From Mercurialis annua (lineage: Eukaryota; Streptophyta; Magnoliopsida; Malpighiales; Euphorbiaceae), in contig NC_065576.1 in assembly GCF_937616625.2 (NCBI RefSeq), positions 34,436,628 through 34,500,627 on the forward strand: DNA of 64,000 nucleotides, written 5' to 3'. The stretch's first letter is position 1. Every line of letters starts with the position of its first letter. Position numbers and translations under genes: made by a program. Of the stretch, positions 1 through 11,099 are shown piece by piece. The notes beneath the pieces were generated by a model that worked only from the letters and a program-made list of their open reading frames with translations, was not told the DNA's origin and searched no databases.

Positions 1-2161
1 TGATTAAAGGTGACACACAAACCATAGAAATTAAGAAGCAAAAATCCCCCCCATTAGCATAGCATAACCGAATTCTACACCTCACACACACACAAAATCA
101 CATCCATTTTGGTCCTAAAAACACGTGTTGATTCTGCAAGAACACAACATCCGCACGGATTTGAAGCTGGATTCCGCATCCACTACGCCAGCAAACGAGC
201 CAAGAACTCAGACCGGTAGTTCAGAGGACCGCTTGATACAAAATAAAACACAAACACCTATCTATTGCAGCTCTAGAAGTAAAACATTGTATTTTACATA
301 CTTTTAAAAATATAGATTTCTGGAAGAAGGATAGAAGTTTGTTGCTCCAAAAGTTCTTTTCACCTGAGAAGAAAAATTGTGAGGGGTCAGTATGCGGGAA
401 TATACTGAGTGAGTTCATATATTTACTAATAAGTATTTATATAAAACATAAAATAATGCAATAGCGTTTAAATCACGTGTAGCCAAGTACAAGATCCGAT
501 TGAAACCCTAATTCTCGAACATCCCAAACGTATATAATCAAATCACACTGATCCAAATCGTCCGGCCCCGGGATAACTCAACTGCGTCAGCCGCGACCAA
601 CCTCTTAATCCCAAGTTGTGGGCCCCAGGATAACTAAACCGAGTTCAACCCACTAGATACGGGTCTTGGCATAACTCAACCGAGTTCAACCTCGTATCTG
701 CTATTCATATATCCAACTTCCATATTCGTATTCATAATCAAATTCACAACTGTAATAAATCGTATCTGGTGATCACGTAGTCCTATTGATGCCCAATAGG
801 TAGCACGTTCCATCGGATCAATACTGGTTTTAAACCAACATGTATGCAATTCATATAAAGAATTCCCATTCAAATCAAACATAAAGCAATATAAAACATT
901 TGCTTATAAACAGTGCTCATTTAAATACTTTAAAAGTAAATAATTATAAACTCACAGAAAACACTATTCAAAATACTTCGATGCTCAGAAACGTCAAGCT
1001 TCCCGAGCTCCTGTCCAGCTGCTTCTTGCCTCGCCGGATCTAAAACGATTTCAAAACAATTGACTCACATCAGAATCCTATTCTAGGATTGATTCTAGAC
1101 TCGAGACATAACACACTACTGTTATTAACCGTCGTGCTTCTCACGTGTTCAATTCCGATAAACGGCTTCTAACTAGTTCGGTTTGCCAATCTCTTTTCTG
1201 AATTGATTCTTAATTAACCTCGTTAGGTCAAACAACTCAACTTATTTGATAACTAATCGATTCCGATAACTCTACGCGAAAACGGGACTAGATTCGAAAA
1301 TAGAGCGATTGGGTGAATTGGTGTGCGAGCGCACGTCTCACTGTGCGTTCGCACATCAGACTGTAAGTTCGCACAGTCCTGCTGTGCGAGCGCACAGGGT
1401 GCTGTGCGTTCGCACAGTTGAACTGTGCTACTCATAGTATGAGTTTTCAACCCCGATTCGATTTTCGACGTGCTTCTGATTTACCAAACGTTCTAAGTCA
1501 ATCCCGCAATGCTCAATAACATCGGAAACTCAAGATTCATGCTTAAAACGTCGAATTCAAACTCAAAATTGCTAAAACGATAAAACCGCTCGATCATCCT
1601 AAACTTTAACTCAATATATTATCAAATTCATCCATTAAAAAGGCGAAACGTCAAGCTTACCGTGATTTCGCATCGAAATACGATCGATTCGAGCTATATA
1701 TCGTCGAAAACGGACGAGAAACGGAGATTGGGCGTGAGATCGATGATCTGATCGATGAAATGGGGAAGATGATGTTTAAGGCTTCTGGATGATTCTTAAG
1801 GAATCATAATCCTTATATATAACTGGCTAAATTGCACTTTGTTCTTTGGAATTTTCAAAAAGTTGCAATTTAGTCCAAAATTTATTCGCGTCCAAATTTT
1901 AAACGGTCTCCAATTGACTCGAAACTTTTACCATAATTAATATAAAATATTTTGCGGACTTTGGCGAAATAATTATTAACTCGTGATTTATATTTTATTT
2001 TATATGAATTTTCTAAACTTTTCTCTCAAATCCCTCTAATACGTTTAATAAATATTATTCTAAATTCCCGATATTATTAAATTAAATCCATCTTAATTCA
2101 AATTATCGAAATTCACGACACGAGGCACGACTTAATTAGTTTAAAAATTTGGGGTATTACA
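1..2161 (-). mobile_element. Partial LTR of a Gypsy-type retrotransposon (LTR-1)
   Basis: On the minus strand this begins TGTAATACCCC at 2161, the same LTR start as element A, and runs off the left edge of the window. A TATA-like run (TTATATATAA on plus, near 1812-1822) is about 345 nt into the LTR. A CAGTAT...ATACTG hairpin followed by AGTGAG at 388-412 matches the equivalent place in elements A and B. The segment 560-690 repeats a GGATAACTCAACCGAGTT-like module also found in element B. Short ORFs here carry no recognisable domain. No second LTR, PBS or duplication can be seen, so I cannot tell a solo LTR from a truncated element. The call as an LTR rests on shared ends and layout. Confidence 0.7.
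1323..1417. repeat. Array of five palindromes with CGNNCG core
   Basis: Five inverted repeats of the type CTGTGCGTTCGCACAG or GTGCGAGCGCAC. Their centres lie near 1328, 1348, 1368, 1389 and 1409, so spacing is 20-21 bp. The third unit is decayed on its left arm. The array lies about 390 nt downstream of the LTR-1 TATA-like site on the minus strand, so it would be in the transcribed leader. Confidence 0.9.
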
Positions 2162-2905
2162 TGTACTCTTTATTATAAAAAGCATATTCTTGAAAATAAA
2201 AACATTTTTTATATAAAGAGTAGAATTTTAAATTTTAATTCAGTAGATTCTTTAAAATATAACATTTTATTATTTTTTATAAAAATTAGTTCATTTAACT
2301 CTTTAAATTAAAGAGTGCAACAATAAAATATAAGTCCAATGTACTAGCTACTATATATATTTAGAGAAAAGATGTGGAGAGCCAATTTTCACTCTCTATT
2401 TCATATTTTATCTATTATATTTAGTTTTTAAAATGAATTAAATATATATTATTTTTTAATATATATAATTTTTACTAATCTAATATAAAATTAAAATTAA
2501 AAAAATCATTTAATTAATTTTTATTGAAAAAAGATAATATAAAGAGTTACAATTAGAGATGCTTTTTATTTAAGAGAAGATGCTCTTTATTATAAAGATA
2601 TCATTGTGAATACTCTTAATTAATTTTATTATAATTTTATTTTTCATATATTCCATATTAAGAAAAAAATAAAAAATATTTTTTTAAAGCCAAAAAGATC
2701 ATGTGTTTTAAATTTGAAATTATGCTAAAGAGATAAAAAAAAATTGAGAGTGAATTTGACTATCCATATGTAGAGAGTTAAATTTATTCTCTATTTAAAA
2801 ATTCTATTATAAAGAGTCAATTGGACTTTTATTTTAGTGCTAAACTCTTTATAATAGATAGTTAATTTTTAAAAAAAAAAAATTGTTAGAGATGCTTTAA
2901 TATCT
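2162..2905. repeat. AT-rich MITE-like inverted-repeat region
   Basis: Strongly AT-rich sequence with no coding signal. Parts of the left half (ACTCTTTATTATAAA near 2164, CACTCTCTATTTC near 2390) recur as reverse complements in the right half (TTTATAATAG near 2850, GAGAGTGAATTTGAC near 2745). The right side carries GTTAGAGATGCTTTAAT, an ending resembling plant MITEs with AGCATCTCTAAC termini. I could not fix exact ends or a target duplication. Confidence 0.4.
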
Positions 2906-4160
2906 TAATTGATGGTGAAACACTAACGACTGTCGATTTCTTTTATAGGTACAACCAGTAAAATTTGAATTATAAAAATAACAAACATGTTAATTACCAT
3001 ATTTTAAAAAACAATATAAATGCAAAGAACACAAAAAAAAAGCATATATTTATTATTAATTTTATACAGCATATATGTGTAAATAGTTACACAAAAATAA
3101 GTGTATGTATAAAAAGCTCTTTATTTATATATATATAGAAATACATTATAGGCTTGTAAAGTTATGGTGAAGGAGAAGAAATGGGCTTCCCTCCTTCATC
3201 TTTGGAGTGGGTTTGGATGTGGACTTGGCTAAGGGCTTTGTATTCTTTTTGCAATCTAAAATTATTATATAATTAAGTAGATATTTACGCGTTGCGCAAA
3301 TATATAAAATTTATATAATTTAAATTTTGTATTTTTGTTGCAATCATATTCTAATATAATTTGTTGAATTTATTAATTCAACACAATTTAGAGATATAGT
3401 AATGCAAAAAATATTCACACATTAAACATAATAATCTAATAAATTTAAGGTTGAATTGCTTTTAAGATTATAAAGTTAAGAATTTGGGAATAGATACATT
3501 TTTAATTTTTACAATGTCGAACATTAGTTTTTAAATTTTTGCACTTTCAAATTAACACATGTCAATTTTTCATAAAAAGGGAGCTTATGTAGACGATAAA
3601 ATAGAGTATTATTGGCCAGGTTGATACTTTTTAACGAAAAATTACTTTTGGAATTGAAAAAAAATAGTTAATATTTTAAGTTGTAAAAACTGAAAATTTA
3701 TATTGAGATTGACAAAGACGCTTTAAAAGAAATTAAGCCTAAAGTTTTAACGAAATATTTTTATACAAATTATAAATTTAAACGAACTGAAGATGAATAT
3801 CTTAACACTATGCAAAAAAATTGTGTATAATCAAGTTCAAATATAAAACATATAATTTATAATTGATCAATAATAATGATGAACGATTGAAAGAAATAAA
3901 TCAAAATAAAACTGGTGCAAACTCGGTTCTTTCCAACTTCGATTGACACTTCAAAAAATTTCATGTCTAGATAAAATGAACAAATGAAACATAATAGCAC
4001 AATTCCAAAAACAGTAGAACTGCAAATCTAGACATATAAAAATAAAATGTTGCATGGTTCAATCGTCATGACTCTCTCTTCTCTCTCTCTCTTTCTCTCT
4101 CTCTATATATATTAACTTGTTTAAAAGAGAGAGTTACTTCTTAATGGTTTAGTTTATAAC
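2906..4160. other. AT-rich non-coding stretch
   Basis: No gene or recognisable element seen. The only distinctive feature is a CT-rich microsatellite at 4072-4104. Confidence 0.5.
4072..4104. repeat. (CT)n microsatellite
   Basis: Run of CT dinucleotides with two single-base interruptions, followed by a short TA run. Confidence 0.9.
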
Positions 4161-4762
4161 TGATAGAAATCGAACTCAAGCATAATTATAATGAAACCGA
4201 TTCGTATAGGATCTACCATTTTGAGAGAATCCTAGCACTCGCCTAAAAGACGAAAGGCTGATGATATTGGTGCTCAAATTCATAAGACTCGCCAAACTTG
4301 AAAATTGAAGAGAGGTTCGCCCGGATTTCTAAAAAGACCGAATGCCTAAGGACTCTATAAAAACGCGTCGCCCAAGCGAATCACCAAAGATCTAATACAT
4401 GAATAATATCTAGAAGACCGAATATACGAAATCACTCTCTTATTCAGAAAAAAACTCATATATAAACAGACAGGTTTATATTTATGAATAAGACTTCATT
4501 TGAATCAGGAATCTCTTTCCTATCCAAACACAACGCTATTAAGTAGATATCACTTTCCTATTTGAAGTCTAATAGGTATTCTCTCAACTACTATTTAAAG
4601 AGTTTGAGGCATTTCCTGAAAATTAATTACATTCATTGTACAAAAGTTCCGCTGAAAGCTCAATACTGACTTTGGCATCAAAGAGTTAATCAAACAACCA
4701 CCGTCTGATTAGCTATCTACCCTGTTTGTAGGTTTACTCTTCGGATCAGAAGGCAGACTCCA
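4161..4762 (+). mobile_element. Degenerate 5' LTR of Tat-type Gypsy element C
   Basis: Sequence begins TGATAGAAATCG and ends GACTCCA, in parallel with the LTR of fragment E (minus strand, TGTTACCGATG to GACTCCA). Shared blocks include GAGTTAATC and GCAGACTCCA-like ends. The expected Tat primer site follows but is badly decayed (near 4766-4790). Boundaries are by alignment with E. Confidence 0.6.
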
Positions 4763-4929
4763 TCAAGTAGCACCTCCTATGGGAAAAGCTTGACAGATTC
4801 GAAATAGAAGGAGAATTTCTGAACTCATAAACAAATTTTTTATTGAAGGAATGACTTTTGACAGATCAAACCTCAAAAATAAGCGAACTACCACGCAGCG
4901 CTACCCACCAGAGAAAACCAAAAGACGCA

Positions 4930-6758
4930 GGAACCCAGAATATTACAAGCGATAACATTTGACGAAGATGATTTTGGAAGAATTAATCAGGCACATAATG
5001 ATGCCCTGGTTGTAGCAATGATAATTGAGGGTTGGAACATAGAAAGGGTATTGATTGATAAAGGAAGCGCGATAAACTTGATGACCAAGAAAGACTACGA
5101 AGGCCTCAGATGAGTCATCGCAGAACTAAAAAGGAACGCGGATCCGTTGACTGGATTTGGCAGACCTCCCATCAAACTAATGGGCATAATAGCCCTTGAC
5201 GTAAAACTAGGAAGAGAGAGAAGTGATGAAGAACTACCTACTATATTCAGCATAGTAGACATCAATTTACCGTACAACGCCATCCTTGGGTGACCATTCC
5301 TCTATGATTCGGCAGCAATCACGAGCATAAAAGCTCACATGATGAAAATACCTACCAAAACGGGAATTATCATGATCAAAGGAAGCCAGGCAACTGCCAT
5401 GAAATGCTATGACAAGTCAGTAGGAGAATCCTTTGAGACAATGCCAATTGAAGAAATTTGGAACCATGACATAGAAGAAAAGGAAAGCATCCCAAGTGGA
5501 AAAATGAAAAAAAATAGATCTAAACGCGGAGAAGAAGGTGAACCTGGGAGAGGACATAAACCCCAAACATTAAGAAGAAATCGTGACGATCTTAAAAAAG
5601 AATATAGGAACATTCGCCTCTAAAACTTCAGAAATCATAGGGATTGATCCGCATATCATAACCCGCGAGCTAAGCGTGGCCAAAGGAGCGAACCTTATAA
5701 AATAGAAGAAGAGAAAATTCTCCGAAGAAAAAAAAAATAGCCGATGAAGTGGAGAATGTCAAAAAAGTCGAATTCATCATAGAAGTGCACTATCCCGAAT
5801 GGGTAGCTAACGTAGTGATCGTGAATAAGGGAACATAAAAAACAGGATGTGTGTGGATTACACCAACTTAAATTAAGTTTGCTCAAAAGATAGCTATCCA
5901 CTACCTGACATAGATCAGTTAGTCGACTCGACAGTAGGACACGTCATGTATAGCTTAGCTGATGCCGTCCAAGGCTACCATCAAATACTAATAAAATAAG
6001 AAGATCGGGAAAAAACGTTATTCATCACGGAAGGGGGAACATATTGCTATACAACAATGCCTTTCATACTAAAAAACGCAGGAGCAACGTACCAAAAACT
6101 AATAAACTTCATGTTTAAAGAAAAAACTGGAAAACGAGTCCAAGTAAACACGACCTGATCATAAATAGTGAAAAAACTGAGAACCACACAAAAGACCTCG
6201 AAGAAACGTTCAAAATTTTGAACAAATTCGGAATGAAGCTAAACCCAGATAAATGTGCATTTGGAGTACAAGGAGGAAAATTCTTGGGATATATGATATC
6301 CCAAATAGGAATAGAGGAAAACCTTAAAAAGATTAAAGCTATAATGGATATGAAGCCAACAAAGAACATAAACAAAATCCAGAAGCTCAATGGGAGAATC
6401 ACTGCCCTCGGTAGGTTTATGTCCTGCTCAACCAAACAATGTCTACCCTTTTTCAAAGCCCTAAAAGGGAGCCAGGAACTCAATTAGAATGAAGAATGCC
6501 AAGAAGCGTTCAAAAAATTGATAAAATTCTATACCTCGCCGCCACTCTTAAGTCGGTCACTAAAAGGAGAAACTCTGTACTTATACATTTGCGCAAGAAA
6601 GGAAACAATCAGAACAATATTAGTAAGGGAATAGGAAGGAGAACTCAAACCAACATCAAACGGGTGCTAAAAGGAGACGAGACAAGGTACCCCCGAGATA
6701 GAAAAAATGGTGCTAGCTGCCGTAACTACGGCGAAAAAGCTATAATACTACTCCAAGA
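4930..6758 (+). pseudogene. Tat-type Gypsy pol relic: protease, reverse transcriptase, start of RNase H (element C, part 1)
   Basis: Conceptual translation across several frames reads as a Gypsy polyprotein. The protease region (about 4940-5480) has LIDKGSAIN at the active site near 5051 (DTGS expected) and INLPYNAILG near 5268. The RT region (about 5740-6500) has GYHQI, an ITEGGTYCY-type block, and LNKFGMKLNPDKCAFGV with GKFLGYMIS. The connection and RNase H region follows. Stops and frameshifts are frequent, for example TGA at about 5112 and TGA in the ILG-PF segment, and the YxDD box near 6150 is destroyed. Similarity to the pol of elements E and G supports Tat. The relic stops at 6763 where element B inserted and resumes at 36435. 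The longest open pieces (5339-5623 and 6218-6487) are fragments, not genes. Confidence 0.85.
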
Positions 6759-6763
6759 GCCAA
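6759..6763. repeat. Target-site duplication GCCAA, left copy (element B)
   Basis: GCCAA directly precedes the B terminus TGTAACGACC and recurs at 36430-36434 directly after the other terminus TTATTACA. Confidence 0.9.
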
Positions 6764-8547
6764 TGTAACGACCCAAATTTATGAGTCGCGACCGGCGCTA
6801 GGGAATGGGAGTGGTATCTCCGAAACCCATAGCAAGACTAAAAACCTGTGTAATTTTTTTGCAAATTAAGTCATATTTCATATATCAAAATACATGTGAC
6901 CCCATTTTACAAAAACATCAGAGTGAAATTGCGTTATACAAATACGTAGACAAAAACATCTAGACTACTGTGGACCGCTAGAATGAAAACCTTCTTTCAC
7001 TTCTTGTGCAAATGACTTCCAAGAATTAAAACTTCGGAAGCTTGACTCTCCAAATCATATCATGATATCCCTGAAAAATGGGAGGAGCAACGGGGTCAGT
7101 ATAAAACTGAGTGAGTTCACCAAAATTACACGCAATATTACGTAAAGGCTTAAAACCGTTGAAAACCCATTTTATATAAAAAATACTCTTTTGAGATCAT
7201 ATTGCATACCTTCTTTTCTTTTCTTCATAACTCTTAGTTTATTTCATAAACTTATAGTTTATACGTATTTGACATCTTTGATTTCTTATTATGGTTTCGA
7301 TATTTTTCTTTTCTCATTTTGTTGCATTAGTTTTCGACCGAATCTTAAATCTTAGTTTATATCATCATGATTCTAAGTCGAATTAAATAATTGGCAAGTC
7401 TCTTGTGACTTGATCCTTATGGTTAGGTCCCGAGATTGTTCGACCGAATTAACCACAACCATATGATACAGTCCCGAGATAATTCAACTGAGTTAACTAG
7501 TATTATTTCTCAATCCAAAACGATCCATCCATAGGATTCTCGAGATAATTCAACCGAGTTAACTCCTTAGACACGGGTCCCGAGATAATTCAACCGAGTT
7601 TAACCTCGTGTATGTATTCGGACTCTGCACCCTGCAGGTTTTTTGGACTTAACTGTTAATTAATATAATTCCTATTGTCATTTAATAGGAAAGTTTGTTC
7701 GTATTTTTTCTCGATCTTGTTTTATATTGATTATCGATGTATTATGCTTGCGTAGTCTAGATGTTTTTATATTGTCATTTAATAGGAAACGCTCGTGTAT
7801 TTATATTGATTATCATGTTATTATTTAAAATAACATAATTGAATAAGCAATCATTTTCAAACCATACATACATAATACATTTTAAAACATAAATTTCAAA
7901 TATATAAATATTCATATAGCCTTTCGTATTAAAATATGCGGCTTTATGAATATTGACGAGTAATTTAAAGTTTACTCACCACTTGCTATCCAAATACTTC
8001 AAAACACGCAAAGCGTTGGTCTCGATCCCCAAATTCTTAATGCCGTCGATAGTCGCTTTGTCGAGTCTACGCAATTACAATAATAGCAAGAATTAATAAC
8101 ATTCAAGCTATAACTACTTCATTAAAAAGCTGGTTTTCTAGCCAATTTCAGCTATTAAAAACGCTTACTTAAAATAGTCCGAACCCTAAACAAAGTTGAC
8201 ATTCTTAAAGTTTGGAATATCGCCTACAACTTTTGTTTATCTCTCGGACTAAAACTAGCACCCAAAGGTGTCGAAAATCAGCTCGGAAGTTATTTCCTTG
8301 GAGTTGTTTACAAGTGCAGGGCAGACTGCACAACAAAATGTTCTGTCCAAAATGAACATCTTATAATCCAAATTTGCCAAACCTTAAACGTAGAAAAGTT
8401 TAGATAACATCCTAAGTTTCCGTAACAACAAACGAAACTTAATTTGGATTTATATAGCTTGCAATATTGTCCTCGCAATATCGCTGTTTTGCTAGACATT
8501 TTCTGCAAAATTGTCAACTAGTTCGCATCGACTTAATTCTCAACTTA
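6764..8547 (-). repeat. 3' LTR of element B, distal part
   Basis: Matches 32751-34935 of the other LTR, except for a ~400 bp segment of that LTR (roughly 33735-34200) missing here near 7755-7815. It contains several copies of a CCGAGATAATTCAACCGAG module (7425-7606) and the CAGT...ACTGAGTGAG motif at 7097-7115. Confidence 0.9.
8543..8547. repeat. Target-site duplication ACTTA, left copy (element A)
   Basis: ACTTA precedes TGTCACGACC and recurs at 17832-17836 after TATTACA. The intact site is present as CTCAACTTATTACG in the other B LTR near 34920. Confidence 0.92.
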
Positions 8548-11082
8548 TGTCACGACCCAAATTATTGAGCCGAGACCGGCGCTAGGGAATGGGAGTGGTT
8601 GCTCCGAAACCCGTAGCAAGCCTAAAACCGTTATAAATTTTTCGCGATTAAAACATATTACTATATATAATACATTTATTAAAACATCGTATTTCTTTTC
8701 TGAAAACATTCGCGAACAAATTCTTAGAAACCAGGGTCTTACCGAGCGATATCTCATATCCAGCACCGCCCTGTTTCTGATCACAAACATAACCAATTCC
8801 TCTTAAGGCAATTGGTACACAATTCAAACGGATAAAACGCCATCTTTATAAACAACTTATTTATAAAACTATATCAGAGTTTATTTTTCAAATACCGTTT
8901 GAAATTGAATCATACACCTTATACTGACACCTACTGACTACTGCAGCTCTATAAAAACCCGTACTTTGCGTAGGCCAAAAGGCTGCCGACACAAAGGAGA
9001 TGGTCTGTCTGATCCGACTCCGGTCACCTGAAAGGAAACACTGTGAGGGGGTCAGTATTTTGGGAAATACTGAGTGAGTTGACATTTACTAACAGTATTA
9101 TAAAAATATAACATCGCAACTTAAGAAAACAATATTATAAAACATATAAACATGTATTTGATCCGTACGAAACTAATATCCTAGCATGTGACACATCTCT
9201 CGAATAATCATATATCGTTCAACCCAATCATAAATATCAATTGCGAGTCCAACTCGCTGGTGGCCCAGCCACTAGATACGGGGACTTCCAGGCTACACCG
9301 TAGCCGAGTTCACTCTGCGTATCGAAATCATAACCCAATCGTAAATTTCATGTTCATCATCAGCTTCCAGCTGTGTCAAGTCATTTTTCAATGCAAACAC
9401 ACTAGACTGACTCAATACTGGTGATCACACAGCCTATTGACACCCAATAGGTAGCTAGTTTCTTCGGATCGCATACTAGTTCTCGTATATAGAAATTAAG
9501 TAAACATATAACATTTCAATCAATTATAGGTAATGCGATGCGTATAAACAATATGCGTATATATATGAAGATAACTTTTATACTAATAATACGCGAGAGT
9601 AAATTGCCACTCACAGTGACCGCTATCCAAAACTGCATTATTATAATCTCGCAAGCGTAAGCTCCATGCGTTGTCCAATCACGTGCCCTCTCCAGCTAAA
9701 TGGCTTGGTAGCTTGTCGGTACGTCAGCTACTCAATCGAGTTACCTATACGTTTAATCCATAAACGTTGACTTAGTATCAAAATCCTAAGTTATAAACTT
9801 AGGTTAACACAATCGTATCTCTAATACGATTCTTAACTTTGATAATCTCCTAATCACACTTCTCTTTTAAACGTCCTAGTTTACGTTTTGATATTCAATC
9901 GAATCACGATTGATTACACGACTTGAAATTGTTTGAAATCGAGTTTCTGCGTCGCGTCAGGGCCCAGAAAGCCCAAAACTAACAATTCCCGCTAACGAAG
10001 GAATGCACGTTCGTGCAGCAGTGTACTGCACACGTTCGTGCAGTGTGTGCAGTACGCTGCACGATCGTGCAGTTGCTGTGCTGCACGTTCGTGCAGCACT
10101 TGCTCCACGTTCGTGCAGCACTTGCTCCACGTTCGTGCAGCAGTCTGCACGAACGTGCAGTCTGCTGCACGAACGTGCAGTCTGCTGCACGAACGTGCAG
10201 TCTGCTGCACGTTCGTGCAGCCTTTGGCTGCACGATGTGCAGCCCCGGGGTTCATCCCCCGGGCCATTTCCGACGTGCTTAAACGTCCAAAATCGATTCT
10301 AGCACGATTTCCATTAATAACCATCTCAAATATCATCAAAAACGCCAATAGAAACGCGATTACGATTCGTTTAATTCGTTAAAACGAAATAACCCTTATT
10401 TATCAATTCTCATAATAAAAACGTCAAACTTACCTTGATTTGAAGCTTAACGATGATAGAGAATTGAATTCTGAACGAATCGATATAAAGAACTCGCGAT
10501 TTGGACGAGAAACGGCGAAACGGCGACGGATCGTAATCGATCGTCGAAAGCTTCTGTTACTCTCTCGCTTCCTCTGATCATCACTTCCTTTCCTTATTCT
10601 TAAGGAAAGTTATCATATATATCTTGGCTAATTATCCATTTTGATCCTTCATTTCTTTAACTTAAACCATTTCTCTTTTAAACTTTCTAATTTAACCAAA
10701 CGGTTAAATTATCCTTTTAACTCGAGTCGATACGTATTATTTATATTCCTATAAATAATATTAACTCAATATTTTTATTTTCCGTCAATAATCTTTTAAT
10801 TACTATTTTCGAGACTTAATTGGCTAATTTACACTTTAGCCCTTAAACTTCTCAAAAGTGACAATTTAGCCCAAAACGCATCCGCGTTCAAATTTTAAAA
10901 GGTCTCCGATTGACCCAAAACTTTTACCACATATACTATAAAACATTTCGCGGACCTTGGCGAAATAATATCCTTTCGAGTTTTATATGGTTAAATTACC
11001 ATTTTAGTCCCTGTACTTTATTTTGCGACTTAACACTGGACACGTGGTCCAATTAAATACTTAAATATTTTGGGGTATTACA
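8548..11082 (-). repeat. 3' LTR of element A (2,535 bp)
   Basis: TG...CA termini (TGTCACGACC to GGGTATTACA on plus). A TATA-like run lies near 10609-10622 (minus). The hairpin CAGTATTTTGGGAAATACTG followed by AGTGAG is at 9053-9078. The palindrome array is at 10004-10238. Overlapping ORFs at 9957-10382 on both strands arise from the palindromes and are not genes. Confidence 0.93.
10004..10238. repeat. Array of eleven palindromes CTGCACG-WW-CGTGCAG (element A, 3' LTR)
   Basis: Eleven units of the form CTGCACGTTCGTGCAG, CTGCACGAACGTGCAG or CTGCACGATCGTGCAG. Spacing is 20-29 bp and exactly 20 bp across units 7-10 (centres near 10152, 10172, 10192, 10212). The last unit is shortened. As RNA each unit can fold into a 6-bp stem with a GNNC loop. 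It lies about 375 nt downstream of the TATA-like site on the minus strand. Confidence 0.95.
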
Positions 11083-11099
11083 TTCTTCCCCCCTTATAA
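11083..11099 (-). other. Polypurine tract of element A
   Basis: On minus, TTATAAGGGGGGAAGAA lies directly before the 3' LTR start TGTAATACCCC. It is preceded by TTCGAGGACGAATTT, a sequence typical of this position in many plant Gypsy elements. Confidence 0.85.

Noticed and set aside
10004..10238. CRISPR-like regular repeat array
   Set aside because: Units are palindromes without unique spacers, inside a plant LTR and variable between the two LTR copies.
9957..10382. Overlapping ORFs on both strands rich in Cys/Arg/Leu repeats
   Set aside because: They are read-through of the palindrome array, appear in several frames at once, and have no domain.
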